Of a stretch of DNA of 64,000 nucleotides, positions 7,965 through 16,410 are shown piece after piece. This DNA is from CALVUJ01 sp045128835 (GTDB taxonomy: Bacteria > Bacillota_I > Bacilli_A > RFN20 > DUOF01). Below the pieces are notes generated by a model. That model searched no databases. It was not told the DNA's origin and saw only the letters and a program-made list of their open reading frames with translations. A program made the position numbers and the translations under genes. The DNA is taken from assembly GCA_045128835.1 (NCBI GenBank), contig JBGVRX010000011.1, forward strand, positions 1 to 64,000, in the 5' to 3' direction. Each line of letters opens with the position of its first letter. Position 1 is the first letter of the stretch.

Positions 7965-8627
7965 CTATAATAAGAATACACTATCTTTTAATTTATCATC
8001 ATCAAATGATCCATTTTTATTTACTTTTTTTAATAAAACACAATATGAAGAAGATTCCATAGAATTATATAACTCATCTACTTGTTTAATACTTATTATT
8101 CCAAAATCTTTAAACAACCATTCAAAATCATCTTCTGTAATATTATAGAAAGCATTACCATTCATTAATTCTTGATTACTTCCCATATCAGAAATCTTAC
8201 TTATAATATTAAAATATGTTTCTCCGCCATCTCTTAAAACCCTATACATTTCTTTTAGAATAAGAGCAATACCAGCCTTATCATTATTAGATAAAACTCC
8301 AATTGCAATCATACAATCTACACTATTATTTTCATAAGGTAATGAAGAAATATCACCAACAGATAACTTAATATCTAATCCTTTAGAATAAGCTTTTTCC
8401 TTAACTGTATCTACAACATATTTAGAATAGTCTATCCCATATACATTAAAACCATTCTCTGCCATATATATAGAATGTCTTCCTAAACCACATCCTATAT
8501 CCAAGAATGTATCAAAGTTTTGACTTTTCCATCTGTGATTTAAATAATGAATCATAAAATCAGGAGTATTCCAATACTCATCATCTTTTGATAAAACTTC
8601 CCATTTAAATCCTTTAGATATTGCCAT
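7965..8627 (-). CDS. Class I SAM-dependent methyltransferase
   Basis: This 220-residue protein has a Rossmann methyltransferase core. Motif I is FLDIGCGLGRHSIYMA (~41-56), followed by an acidic residue after the second strand (YGIDYSKY) and DCMIAIGVL as motif IV. The substrate cannot be told. The start ATG at 8627 has GAGGG in front. It lies just upstream of the superoxide reductase gene and downstream of the small wHTH gene at 8706-8885. Family call is secure, function open. Confidence 0.85.
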   Translation of the reverse strand: MAISKGFKWEVLSKDDEYWNTPDFMIHYLNHRWKSQNFDTFLDIGCGLGRHSIYMAENGFNVYGIDYSKYVVDTVKEKAYSKGLDIKLSVGDISSLPYENNSVDCMIAIGVLSNNDKAGIALILKEMYRVLRDGGETYFNIISKISDMGSNQELMNGNAFYNITEDDFEWLFKDFGIISIKQVDELYNSMESSSYCVLLKKVNKNGSFDDDKLKDSVFLL

Positions 8628-8705
8628 AATTAATCCCTCTTTTACTCAAAATCTCTCTATAATATATCACTACTTTCAAAATTTTAAAAGTAGTTATTGC
8701 CTTTT

Positions 8706-8885
8706 TTACTTTGCTAACTCCCACTTGCAACGTACTGGTGAAACGATTTCACCACTAGCTTTAAGCTCTTTAAATGCCTTATCTACTAGTTTTCTATCTA
8801 AACCGCTTTCCTTCTCTACTTCTCCTGCACTTACAGGTCTTCCTAACTTTTTCATAGTTTCTTTTACAGTATTTAAATAATCCAT
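8706..8885 (-). CDS. Small winged-helix-like DNA-binding protein
   Basis: This 59-residue protein begins MDYLNTVKETMKKLGRPVSA and ends CKWELAK. It has AAGGAGG eight bases upstream of its ATG and an in-frame TAA. The pattern of a helix-turn-helix (VSAGEVEKESGLDRKLVDKA) followed by a beta wing (SGEIVSPVRCKWEL) is that of a minimal winged helix, like the N-terminal domain of many Firmicute regulators. It sits between the EamA transporter and methyltransferase genes, in the same orientation. Target unknown. The gene is short, but codon use and ribosome binding site support it. Confidence 0.75.
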   Translation of the reverse strand: MDYLNTVKETMKKLGRPVSAGEVEKESGLDRKLVDKAFKELKASGEIVSPVRCKWELAK

Positions 8886-8901
8886 AAACTTTCCTCCTTG
8901 T

Positions 8902-9759
8902 TTACAAAAATATTATAATGGCTAAACCAATAAACATTAATAGTAATATCAATATTTTTTTTAGAATATTTCCCTCTTTTAAGAAAATACCCGCCAAAAC
9001 AACACTTAAAAATGATGATAATTTCCTAATAATAGATATCATTGATAGATAGACACCATCAATTGCTACAGCTTGATAATAAAAGAAATCAGCTAAAAAG
9101 ATACTAATTCCAATAAAAACAACCCAATAATTAGTTTTCAAATTTTTAAATTCTATTTTTTTGTTTCTAATCATACAAACAACTAAATATATACTCATCA
9201 AGAAAAAGAAAAACCAAAACAAAACAGAACCTTTACTAACACCATTAGTTAAAACCGTTTTATCAATCATCGCTGATATTGATGATAAAAAAGCGGCAAC
9301 AACAAGTAATAACAAATACCTATAATCATTCTCTTTTTTATCTTTATTCTCTTTATTTAATCTAGAAATAAAGATAAGTCCAACTAAAATAATGGAACAA
9401 CCACCGATTTGAATCAATCCTATATCTTGTCCAAAACAAATCCAAGCCATTAACGTTGTAAAAATAGTACCTAGCATCGAAAAAGGCGTAACTATACCTA
9501 ATTCTAGTTTACTAACTGCTTTCATTGTTAAAAACCAACTTAAACTTATAACACTAGACTTCAAAAAAGTAAATCCTATATATTTTATATCAGTATTAAA
9601 TGCCTCTTTAACAAATACAAAAGAGCATAAAAAAGCTATTCCTGTATAGAAAAATAAAATTTCATAAATATCTTTTTTACCTCTAACACTAACTTTCTTA
9701 AAGAAATCATATAAAGACAAAAAAATTGCACTAACAACCGTTAAAACTATATATGTCAC
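8902..9759 (-). CDS. EamA/DMT-family transporter
   Basis: The 285-residue protein is almost wholly hydrophobic with about ten membrane helices in two repeats of five, the layout of the drug/metabolite transporter superfamily. Typical marks are LELGIVTPFSMLGTIF in the first half and YYQAVAIDGVYLSMISII in the second. Substrate is unknown; family members move amino acids, sugars or nucleotides. The start is GTG at 9759 with GAGGTG six bases upstream, inside the end of the preceding acetyltransferase gene. It probably forms a transcript with 9762-10373. Confidence 0.85.
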   Translation of the reverse strand: MTYIVLTVVSAIFLSLYDFFKKVSVRGKKDIYEILFFYTGIAFLCSFVFVKEAFNTDIKYIGFTFLKSSVISLSWFLTMKAVSKLELGIVTPFSMLGTIFTTLMAWICFGQDIGLIQIGGCSIILVGLIFISRLNKENKDKKENDYRYLLLLVVAAFLSSISAMIDKTVLTNGVSKGSVLFWFFFFLMSIYLVVCMIRNKKIEFKNLKTNYWVVFIGISIFLADFFYYQAVAIDGVYLSMISIIRKLSSFLSVVLAGIFLKEGNILKKILILLLMFIGLAIIIFL

Positions 9760-9761
9760 TA

Positions 9762-10373
9762 TTACACCTCTTTACTAAATCTAGGATTTTCACATATCAT
9801 ATACAAATAATTATTAATGCCTAGTTCCTCCTTTTCCTTGCTAGTCGCACTCTCTTCATCAAAAACTTCACAACCGATATTTTCTAAAACCTTTCTAGCA
9901 CTATGATTATTATCTCCAACTTTTGCTAAATATCTAATATATTTATTATCACACATCATATGATTAACTAAAGTATACCCTATTTTTTTATTCCTATACT
10001 TTTCTTTAATTGCTACAAATTCGATCATACCGCATTCTTTATCCATCTCAAAAGCATAGTCTCTCTCTTCAAAAATAACTTTTAAATAATCATATAGTCT
10101 CTTTCCATTGCCAATACCCAAATTCATACATAAAAGGCTTTTATTAAACTTAATTGAAGATGTCCCATCGCAACACGATCCCATTCCAATAACTTCTTCA
10201 TCTAATAAAACTACGTAAAACTTATTTAAATCAAAAATATGCTTAAATGCTTTATATAACTTTTCTTTACTATTAATAAAAGCAAAATAACTATAAAAAG
10301 AATCTACAAATAATCTACTTAGATTCTCTTTTATATTTTTATTTAACACATTAGCTTTAACTATTCTAATCAT
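9762..10373 (-). CDS. GNAT-family acetyltransferase-like protein
   Basis: At 203 residues it shows the GNAT pattern: an N-terminal strand-helix (RIVKANVLNK), a central strand MIEFVAIKEKYRNKKIGYTL in which KEKYRNKKIGY stands for the acetyl-CoA pyrophosphate loop (consensus QxxGxG/A), and the C-terminal VGDNNHSARKVLENIGCEVF motif. The acceptor is unknown. The start ATG at 10373 has AGGTGA upstream. It ends two bases before the GTG start of the transporter gene. The neighbour at 10403 is another GNAT-like gene, so a small cluster is present. Confidence 0.7.
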   Translation of the reverse strand: MIRIVKANVLNKNIKENLSRLFVDSFYSYFAFINSKEKLYKAFKHIFDLNKFYVVLLDEEVIGMGSCCDGTSSIKFNKSLLCMNLGIGNGKRLYDYLKVIFEERDYAFEMDKECGMIEFVAIKEKYRNKKIGYTLVNHMMCDNKYIRYLAKVGDNNHSARKVLENIGCEVFDEESATSKEKEELGINNYLYMICENPRFSKEV

Positions 10374-10402
10374 CTAATTCACCTAATTTCTTTTATTTAA
10401 GT

Positions 10403-11338
10403 TTAAATTTCTAATTCTTTAACCAAGTAACCTTCTTGTTCTTCCATTCCTATATACTTTTTACAATAATCATAGAAATCATAAAATCTCTTATCATCAT
10501 TAATCTTTATTTTTAAATATTTGCAACTCCTATATTCACATAAATCTAATAAGAACTTAAATAATTTATCTGCTAAATCATATTTAACTTCACTCTCATC
10601 ATAAATAAAGAAATCTTTAATAAAATAACAATTATATGCTTTTAAATCATCTATTTTGATAGATTCACCTATCAAATACCCTACATATCCCTTTATAAAA
10701 TTATCATAACCTAAAATATAATCCATATCATACGTATAATCCAAATCATCACATTCCACATATCCTAAACATTTTTCATCATCTTCCATAATAGTAGCAT
10801 CGCCTCCAACTTCATACTCTTCACCTACACTAGCGTGCCTAATTTCTAGAGTTTTATCTACTACCTTTTTCAAATTCCATCCAACATATCCATAAATATA
10901 ATTTATTGTTTCCTTAAATCCATTATCACTCATCAATAAAGAATAAAATTTTTCATATTTCTTATCTTCATTATTAATTTCAATATATCTATTTTCTCTA
11001 GCTCTAGCTAGTTTTTTTATGTAATTTAACAACGTTACTAGAACCATCTCATCCTTCGCACATAAAACTCTAAGAGAATACAAAAGATCATCTTTAGCAG
11101 CATATTCTTTAACATCAAGACTATTTATTGATTCACCAATAAATGAGCCAACACATTCATCATTAATATAAGCAACCACATAATCACAATTATCATAATT
11201 ATCTGTATTACCTCTTGAAATATATCTTAAATAATTCAATGATTCATTTTGAATAAATTCAATAGCTTTTGGAACAAATTTAATACCATCTACCACCAAT
11301 TCATCAAAAGCAACCTTGTTTTCATTATACATCTCCAT
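10403..11338 (-). CDS. Tandem GNAT-like protein, function unknown
   Basis: I see two loosely similar halves (~1-160 and ~165-311). Each ends with a helix, a basic strand of the type RYIEINNEDKKYEKFYSLL or KYLKIKINDDKRFYDFYDYC, and a final strand, which suggests a duplicated GNAT fold. The glycine-rich acetyl-CoA loop is not obvious in either half, so it may be inactive or non-canonical. The start is set at the ATG at 11338 (MEMYNE), because the GTG at 11347 would overlap the AGAGGTG ribosome binding site. It precedes the other GNAT gene by 29 bases. Confidence 0.55.
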   Translation of the reverse strand: MEMYNENKVAFDELVVDGIKFVPKAIEFIQNESLNYLRYISRGNTDNYDNCDYVVAYINDECVGSFIGESINSLDVKEYAAKDDLLYSLRVLCAKDEMVLVTLLNYIKKLARARENRYIEINNEDKKYEKFYSLLMSDNGFKETINYIYGYVGWNLKKVVDKTLEIRHASVGEEYEVGGDATIMEDDEKCLGYVECDDLDYTYDMDYILGYDNFIKGYVGYLIGESIKIDDLKAYNCYFIKDFFIYDESEVKYDLADKLFKFLLDLCEYRSCKYLKIKINDDKRFYDFYDYCKKYIGMEEQEGYLVKELEI

Positions 11339-11400
11339 ATAAAGCACCTCTTTTGATATGATAAGAATAACATAAAATAAAAAAAATTCATTACAAATAC

Positions 11401-11425
11401 AAAAAAAAGGAAGTTAACTTCTTCC
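11401..11425 (-). terminator. Rho-independent terminator at amidase-like gene
   Basis: GGAAGAAGTTAACTTCC on the minus strand forms a short hairpin that includes the TAA stop and runs into eight T residues. Confidence 0.65.
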
Positions 11426-12256
11426 TCCCCCTAATATTTTAAGTTTATTCCATGTATTCTTACCTACAATACCATCTACAACTAACCCGTTATCTTTTTG
11501 AAACTGCCTAACAGCATTATCTACCTTAGCTCCAAAAGCACCATCTATATCACCAGGATTATAAAATTTAGATAATAACTTATATTGTAAATACTTAACT
11601 TTATCACCTTTATTACCTCTTTTTAGTGTCGGGTAAGTTAACGCTGGTGGACTTTTATAAGCAACACCTAAATAGTCACAAACCCCATGGCACGTCTCTT
11701 CCCCTACTTGTCTTTGAAAGTCAGGATCCATCATTAACTTTGCTTCCCTTAAATTAGTCATAAATCCTGCCTCTACTAATGCACTAGGACAGTTTGCTGC
11801 CCTCAAAACATAAAAATTAGCATTCTTAACCCCTCTATTACTTTGTTTAATACCTTCAATTAATCTGTTTTGAATTTTGGTAGCCAAATTTTTACTATTT
11901 ATTGGATACGGATTTAACGTAGAATAAAAAGTTTCTACTCCATTTGCACTTGTAAAAATATCATCTCTAGCCGCAGCATTATAAGCAAAAGTAACCAAAA
12001 TATTGGCCTTATTATAGTTAACGATTTGTACTCTCGATGTTAATGATAAATCTTGGTTACCTGGTTTAACATCTAGAGTTCTAAATCCCTGCCTTGCACA
12101 AGCTTCTAAAAAGTATCTTTTAGCCTCCTTATTAAACTCATTTTCATAGAAACTTCTCCCAACTTGCTTAATATAAGGAGTTCTTTTGCCTATTGTAGGT
12201 AAAGGTTCTAATCCATGCTCATCATTACCCGCTATTAAATAATCACTATTCGCCAT
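11414..12256 (-). CDS. Amidase_3-like protein with peptidoglycan-binding domain, zinc ligands apparently lost
   Basis: Residues ~1-195 match the N-acetylmuramoyl-L-alanine amidase (Amidase_3) fold: TIGKRTP, the EFN ligand region, RGVKNANFYVLRAA and the catalytic VEAGFM. Residues ~208-278 are a PG_binding_1 domain (LKRGNKGDKVKYLQYKLL to GKNTWNKL). The enzyme normally cuts the bond between MurNAc and L-Ala. The first zinc His (GHG) appears as GND, and the third (S-I-H-x-N-A) as VTFAYNAA, so two of three ligands seem missing while the catalytic Glu remains. There is no signal peptide, as in some spore or phage amidases. The start is the ATG at 12256; the upstream GTG is too close to AGGATG. Alignment is from memory. 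Confidence 0.75.
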   Translation of the reverse strand: MANSDYLIAGNDEHGLEPLPTIGKRTPYIKQVGRSFYENEFNKEAKRYFLEACARQGFRTLDVKPGNQDLSLTSRVQIVNYNKANILVTFAYNAAARDDIFTSANGVETFYSTLNPYPINSKNLATKIQNRLIEGIKQSNRGVKNANFYVLRAANCPSALVEAGFMTNLREAKLMMDPDFQRQVGEETCHGVCDYLGVAYKSPPALTYPTLKRGNKGDKVKYLQYKLLSKFYNPGDIDGAFGAKVDNAVRQFQKDNGLVVDGIVGKNTWNKLKILGGGRS

Positions 12257-12302
12257 CAATATCACATCCTAACTTAATATATGATTATTAAACTATTTTG
12301 CT

Positions 12303-12343
12303 ATAAATATGGTAATAAATAATGTATAATAAATATGGTGATA
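12303..12343 (+). promoter_or_regulatory. Direct repeat upstream of XRE-like gene
   Basis: ATAAATATGGTAATA at 12303-12317 recurs as ATAAATATGGTGATA at 12329-12343, 14 of 15 bases identical and 26 bp apart. The second copy contains the ribosome binding site. It could be an autoregulatory operator, or chance in AT-rich DNA. Confidence 0.3.
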
Positions 12344-12345
12344 TT

Positions 12346-12933
12346 ATGGATTACAGCAAAAAAATTATTGCACTTAGAGAGCAATTTCACTTAAATGATA
12401 TACAATTTTCAGAAGTTTTAAATACTCCTGTATTTGAAGTTAGAAACTGGCAAAATGGAGTGCAAAAACCATCTATTGATGCTTTAAAACATTTTTATGA
12501 TGTTTTTGGTGTTACTAAAGAAATGTTATTTAATAATAATGTTAAGTGCACTTCTTATGCTATGAAAATAAAAATTAACAAAAACTATACATTATTTGAT
12601 TCAATAAATTCATATTATGGTCAATGGAGAACATGTGCCTTAAAAAAGAAAATGAATTTATATATTCTTAATCCAATTGTTTCTCTACTATACTATATTA
12701 CTTCTCCTTTTGAAGCACTTGGTGATACAGTTGTAAATTCTGCTGTATATGAATATAAAAGTAGAAGAAATTATGTTGACTATTTAGATTACTTAATAGA
12801 AGATGGTAATCACGCAGTTCTTGTAAATTACAAAAAAGGTTATGCATTCTTCCAACCATTAAAGAAGATTCCAAAAAGAAGAAAATTCAAATTCAATGGC
12901 CGAATTTATAAAAAAATGGGATATAAAATCTAA
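12346..12933 (+). CDS. XRE-family helix-turn-helix protein
   Basis: Residues ~1-60 form a Cro/CI-type helix-turn-helix: IIALREQFHLNDIQFSEVLN, then VRNWQNGVQKPSIDALKHFY and FGVTKEMLFNN. The remaining ~135 residues are not recognised. They have a hydrophobic stretch (MNLYILNPIVSLLYYITSPF) and a basic C-terminus (PKRRKFKFNGRIYKKMGYKI). It may therefore be a regulator with a small sensory or membrane-touching domain. I start it at ATG 12346, which has GGTGAT in front, not the upstream in-frame ATG at 12322. It stands alone, convergent with the NUDIX gene. Confidence 0.7.
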   Translation: MDYSKKIIALREQFHLNDIQFSEVLNTPVFEVRNWQNGVQKPSIDALKHFYDVFGVTKEMLFNNNVKCTSYAMKIKINKNYTLFDSINSYYGQWRTCALKKKMNLYILNPIVSLLYYITSPFEALGDTVVNSAVYEYKSRRNYVDYLDYLIEDGNHAVLVNYKKGYAFFQPLKKIPKRRKFKFNGRIYKKMGYKI

Positions 12934-12935
12934 AC

Positions 12936-12966
12936 AAAAAGGGCATCAAAGCCCTTTTATTTTTTC
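12936..12966. terminator. Bidirectional Rho-independent terminator
   Basis: AAAAGGGC pairs with GCCCTTTT over a six-base loop, with A and T runs on both sides. It separates the convergent XRE-like and NUDIX genes and includes the NUDIX stop codon. Confidence 0.9.
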
Positions 12967-13506
12967 TATAATCTTTTTATAAACTGGTACCATATAAGGT
13001 TCATCAGATCTATTTATCAATTCTTCAAAAGTTAACCACCCAATACCGCTATTTTCATCCTCTAAGATATGAATCGCACTTTCTTCACTTGCTTCTAATA
13101 AATACGTAATATTGAAATGAGTGTGACTTGCAACATATTTACCTTTTCTAACATGACTTTTCACTGGCAATATTTCTACAGATATTGGTCCATCTCCTAC
13201 AACTTTAAAGTCAGAAAGAGAAGTTTCTTCCTTTGTTTCTTTACTAGCTACATACTTCATATCATCATCACCATCAGCATGTCCACCAACCCAAGTCCAA
13301 GATTTATAAATATTATGATAAATACACAAAACCTTATCGTGAGCTTCATTAACTATAAAAGCCGATGAAGTTAAATGACAATATTCATTATCTCTAGTTA
13401 AAATATCTCCAAATATCTCTTCAGCTTTTATAATCAAAGAAATATCACCTTTTTCTTGTTCATTATAGGGAACATATTTCTTTAACATCTCTACCGTTTT
13501 ACTCAT
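12946..13506 (-). CDS. NUDIX hydrolase
   Basis: The ~186-residue protein carries a NUDIX box, GGHADGDDDMKYVASKETKE followed by ETS (~residues 77-99). It fits GX5EX7REUXEEXGU with conservative changes (Lys for Arg, Ser for the final Gly). NUDIX enzymes hydrolyse nucleoside diphosphate derivatives; the substrate here is unknown. HxHFNITYLLEA after the box is usual in the family. The start ATG at 13506 follows GGGGTG; the GTG at 13515 overlaps that site. Confidence 0.85.
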   Translation of the reverse strand: MSKTVEMLKKYVPYNEQEKGDISLIIKAEEIFGDILTRDNEYCHLTSSAFIVNEAHDKVLCIYHNIYKSWTWVGGHADGDDDMKYVASKETKEETSLSDFKVVGDGPISVEILPVKSHVRKGKYVASHTHFNITYLLEASEESAIHILEDENSGIGWLTFEELINRSDEPYMVPVYKKIIEKIKGL

Positions 13507-13611
13507 ATTAATCACCCCAACAAAAAAATTCTAACATACAACTATTAATTATTTAATCTAAAATTACAAAAAATAAAAAACACTATGATAAAATAAATCG
13601 AGGTGATAAAG

Positions 13612-14361
13612 ATGAAAAAAAGCCAAAACATATACGACAACGAACACTTCTACAAAGAATATCGCGAAATGAGAGAGCAAAACCTAAACGCTAATGAACT
13701 AATAGAAATCCCTATTATGAAAAGCATGCTTCCTGATTTAAAAGGCAAAAGAATTTTAGATTTAGGATGCGGAAATGGTGCTATGTCTAAATATTTCATC
13801 GAACAAGGAGCAAGTTATGTTCTTGCCTTAGATATTTCTGAAAATATGATTACAGAAGCTAAAGAAAAAAATAATAACCCTAACATAACTTATGATGTAC
13901 TAGGAATGGAACAAATTGACACTATAAAAGAAAAATTCGATTTAGTATTTAGTTCACTAGCCTTTCATTACATCGAAGACTTTGACAAATTAACATCAGA
14001 TATTAATAATTTATTAAATAAAGATGGAATATTATTATACTCTCAAGAGCATCCTACTGCTCTAGCACCAATTCTAGATTTAGGAATGAAAAACAGAATA
14101 GAAATAAATAATAAACGCTACTATCTATTAAACAGTTACAATGACAATGGTCCAAGAGCCTTCCTATGGAATGACTGCAGTGTAGATAAATATCATAGAA
14201 ACTTTGAATGCATCATAAATACATTAATAAAAAACAATTTCACTATCACACAAATAAAAGAATCTACTGCTTCACAAGAAGCCATTGAACTAGTAGAAAA
14301 ATACAAATATCAAAAAGATCGTCCTTACTTCTTATTTGTAAAAGCAACAAAAAACAACTAA
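13612..14361 (+). CDS. Class I SAM-dependent methyltransferase
   Basis: The ~249-residue protein has a clear methyltransferase core. ILDLGCGNGAMSKYF (~50-64) is motif I, LALDISENMI the acidic post-strand-2 motif, and FDLVFSSLAFHYIED motif IV. The C-terminal half contains the RAFLWNDCSVDKYHR type segment found in UbiE/Coq3-like small-molecule methyltransferases. Substrate unknown. The start at 13612 is preceded by GAGGTGAT; the ORF can extend to a GTG at 13603, but that overlaps the ribosome site. A terminator follows directly. Confidence 0.85.
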   Translation: MKKSQNIYDNEHFYKEYREMREQNLNANELIEIPIMKSMLPDLKGKRILDLGCGNGAMSKYFIEQGASYVLALDISENMITEAKEKNNNPNITYDVLGMEQIDTIKEKFDLVFSSLAFHYIEDFDKLTSDINNLLNKDGILLYSQEHPTALAPILDLGMKNRIEINNKRYYLLNSYNDNGPRAFLWNDCSVDKYHRNFECIINTLIKNNFTITQIKESTASQEAIELVEKYKYQKDRPYFLFVKATKNN

Positions 14362-14381
14362 TTTTACTTAGTTGTTTTTTT
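14349..14381. terminator. Bidirectional Rho-independent terminator
   Basis: AACAACTA pairs with TAGTTGTT with a T-run on the right and an A-run on the left. It separates the convergent methyltransferase and HD-hydrolase genes. Confidence 0.9.
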
Positions 14382-14389
14382 ATATTCAA

Positions 14390-15064
14390 TTATAAGTTTT
14401 CTAAATATTTATCTAAATATTCCTTCCACTCATATGCCTCTTCTTCTTCAAATAATTCATATAAGAAATCTACCATTAATTGATGCCTATTAGAAGCTTC
14501 TTCTTTTCCTGCACTTGTAAGCATTAATCCCTTTAATTTTAATAGTTTTTCAAACATATGTTGAACACTACAATCTGCTACTTTATCGCCATAATTTTCA
14601 TCAATATATCCTTCTGGTTTTGACTTGTTATTGAAAAATTCTCTACCATATTTAATTCCAAATTTATGTGTTCTTAGAATTCCATTTGCTCCCATTGCAT
14701 CACACATATCAGCATCTGAAACAATTTGTCCTTCAAGAGAAATTGGTCTTATTCCCTTAACACAATTACTATATCCCATTGTTTTTAATGATTCTAAAAC
14801 ATTTTTTTGTTTTTCCTCATTAATATCCACTAACTTCATAATTTTTTTTGCATTAGTTAAATCCTCTGCTTGTTCTTTACCAAACAATTTGTAATCATCT
14901 ACATCATGTAATAAAGCAATAAGTGCTACTACATCAACATCTGCTTGCTCTTTTTTAGCAAATTTTACGGCTAAGTTGTAAACCCTTTCTACATGGTCAT
15001 ATCCATGTCCTGAATCGTCTTTACACAAAACTTCATAAACTAACTTCTTTACATCTTCTATCAT
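14390..15064 (-). CDS. HD-domain phosphohydrolase (YedJ-like)
   Basis: The 224-residue protein shows the HD superfamily ligands in order: HGYDHVERV (~20-28) with the first His, LLHDVDDYK (~51-59) with the HD pair, and SDADMCDAMG (~116-125) with the final Asp. Such enzymes are metal-dependent phosphohydrolases acting on nucleotides or related phosphates in the cytoplasm. The pattern is closest to the YedJ/YpgQ type group; the exact substrate is not known. AGGAGGGATATC precedes the ATG. Confidence 0.82.
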   Translation of the reverse strand: MIEDVKKLVYEVLCKDDSGHGYDHVERVYNLAVKFAKKEQADVDVVALIALLHDVDDYKLFGKEQAEDLTNAKKIMKLVDINEEKQKNVLESLKTMGYSNCVKGIRPISLEGQIVSDADMCDAMGANGILRTHKFGIKYGREFFNNKSKPEGYIDENYGDKVADCSVQHMFEKLLKLKGLMLTSAGKEEASNRHQLMVDFLYELFEEEEAYEWKEYLDKYLENL

Positions 15065-15121
15065 GATATCCCTCCTTGTTTTCCAAATTCTACAAAAATA
15101 AAAAGGATATGTAAATGGTTA

Positions 15122-15658
15122 TTACCTATATCCTAAACATTTATTTGTATAATAGTACAAAGCATCATTAATCTTATCAATATTATATATTTTATTATCT
15201 AAAAAATACTTTATAACCCTATCAAAGTTTGAGTACTCATAAAAAGAATATCCTGCAGTCTTCATTAGATTTGAACTCTCGTTATAACTAAGTTTTAAAG
15301 CAATACAATACATTATCGCAGTCTCCCTTGAAGGTACATACTCATCATTTACATTAAGTGCTGAAAAAAGTTTTCTATTTATTAATGAATTCTTATATAT
15401 ATCTTTAGAAGTTAATCCTTTTTCATCCATAATCTTCTTTACTAATTTTGAAAAAGTGGGTGCATTATTATCATCAATAATGTAATCATCTATTGATTCT
15501 TCGAAATAAGTACAATCCATTACTTTAGTTCTGATGCTTGAGTACTTATAGTTAATCCTATCTAATCCCTTACTTTCCTTTACTTCTCCTAGAAAAATTT
15601 TAATTTCTTTCGATACTTTAACAAAATATCTTTTTTTACTAGATAATTTTAATTCCAT
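15122..15658 (-). CDS. Helix-turn-helix-type protein with conserved C-terminal domain
   Basis: Residues ~70-178 match a widespread Firmicute domain I recall both as a stand-alone protein and fused to effector domains: FSKLVKKIMDEKGLTSKDIY, RKLFSALNVND, YVPSRETAIMYCIALKLSYN, then LMKTAGYSF. It looks like a helical XRE-type fold. The N-terminal ~65 residues are unrecognised, rich in Lys and beta-like. Its role is unknown; fused relatives are sometimes found with macro or VWA domains, so signalling or defence is possible but unsupported here. It stands alone between HD-hydrolase and SIMPL genes. Confidence 0.6.
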   Translation of the reverse strand: MELKLSSKKRYFVKVSKEIKIFLGEVKESKGLDRINYKYSSIRTKVMDCTYFEESIDDYIIDDNNAPTFSKLVKKIMDEKGLTSKDIYKNSLINRKLFSALNVNDEYVPSRETAIMYCIALKLSYNESSNLMKTAGYSFYEYSNFDRVIKYFLDNKIYNIDKINDALYYYTNKCLGYR

Positions 15659-15756
15659 ATAAACACTCCTAAAATGTCTTTTTTGAAAAGACCTTTTTTA
15701 TTTTAAAAACATTATACTATAAGTAGTAACAAAGTTACACAAAGGAGAAATAAATT

Positions 15757-16410
15757 ATGAAAACTATCAGAATCACAGGCATAGGAACTGCCTCTATAAG
15801 TCCAAACCAAATAGAATTAAGATTCACTTTAAACACTATTGATCTAAATTATAACAAATCAATAGAAAAACATGATGACAAATTAAATGAATTCAATTCT
15901 ATATTAAAAGACTTGGGATTTAAAAAAGAAGATTTAAAAACAAACTACTTTAATATTTCACCTAGATATAAAAATGTAAAAAAACTAAATGGTGAATATA
16001 AAGAAGAATTCGAAGGTTATGCAGTTAATCAAAACCTAACATTAACCTTTGATTACAACATGAATTTATTAGATAAAATCATTAATAAATTAGCATTAAG
16101 TAGTATAAATCCACGTTTAAGTATCAATTTCACAATTAAAGAACAAGAAGAATTCAAAAATCAAATCATTGAAAATGCATGTGCTGATGCTAAAAAGAAA
16201 GCAGAAATACTAGCAAAAGCCTGCAATCAAAAAATTACAGGAATAGTTTCTATTGATTATAGTTTTTCTAAAGTACATTTTTATTCAAACACAAGATACG
16301 AAGAAGCATATGATTGCTGTAAAATGAAAACAAGTTCAATAGGAAGCAATATAACACCTACTGATATAGAAAGTGAAGAAAACGTTACTTTTGTATTTGA
16401 AATAGAATAA
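15757..16410 (+). CDS. SIMPL (DUF541) domain protein
   Basis: At 217 residues it is essentially one SIMPL domain. Marks are TIRITGIGTASISPNQIELR at the start, then LKTNYFNISPRYK, YAVNQNLTLTF, ACADAKKKAEILAKACNQKI and a closing ENVTFVFEIE strand. Most relatives are periplasmic or secreted, but this copy has no signal peptide and would be cytoplasmic. Function of the family is poorly defined. AAAGGAG precedes the ATG. Its stop abuts, without any gap, the stop of the convergent C39-like gene. Confidence 0.85.
   Translation: MKTIRITGIGTASISPNQIELRFTLNTIDLNYNKSIEKHDDKLNEFNSILKDLGFKKEDLKTNYFNISPRYKNVKKLNGEYKEEFEGYAVNQNLTLTFDYNMNLLDKIINKLALSSINPRLSINFTIKEQEEFKNQIIENACADAKKKAEILAKACNQKITGIVSIDYSFSKVHFYSNTRYEEAYDCCKMKTSSIGSNITPTDIESEENVTFVFEIE

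Noticed and set aside
8647..8700. ACTACTTT/AAAGTAGT hairpin as a minus-strand terminator of the small wHTH gene
   Set aside because: The T-rich run lies on the wrong side for the minus strand, and no plus-strand gene ends here.
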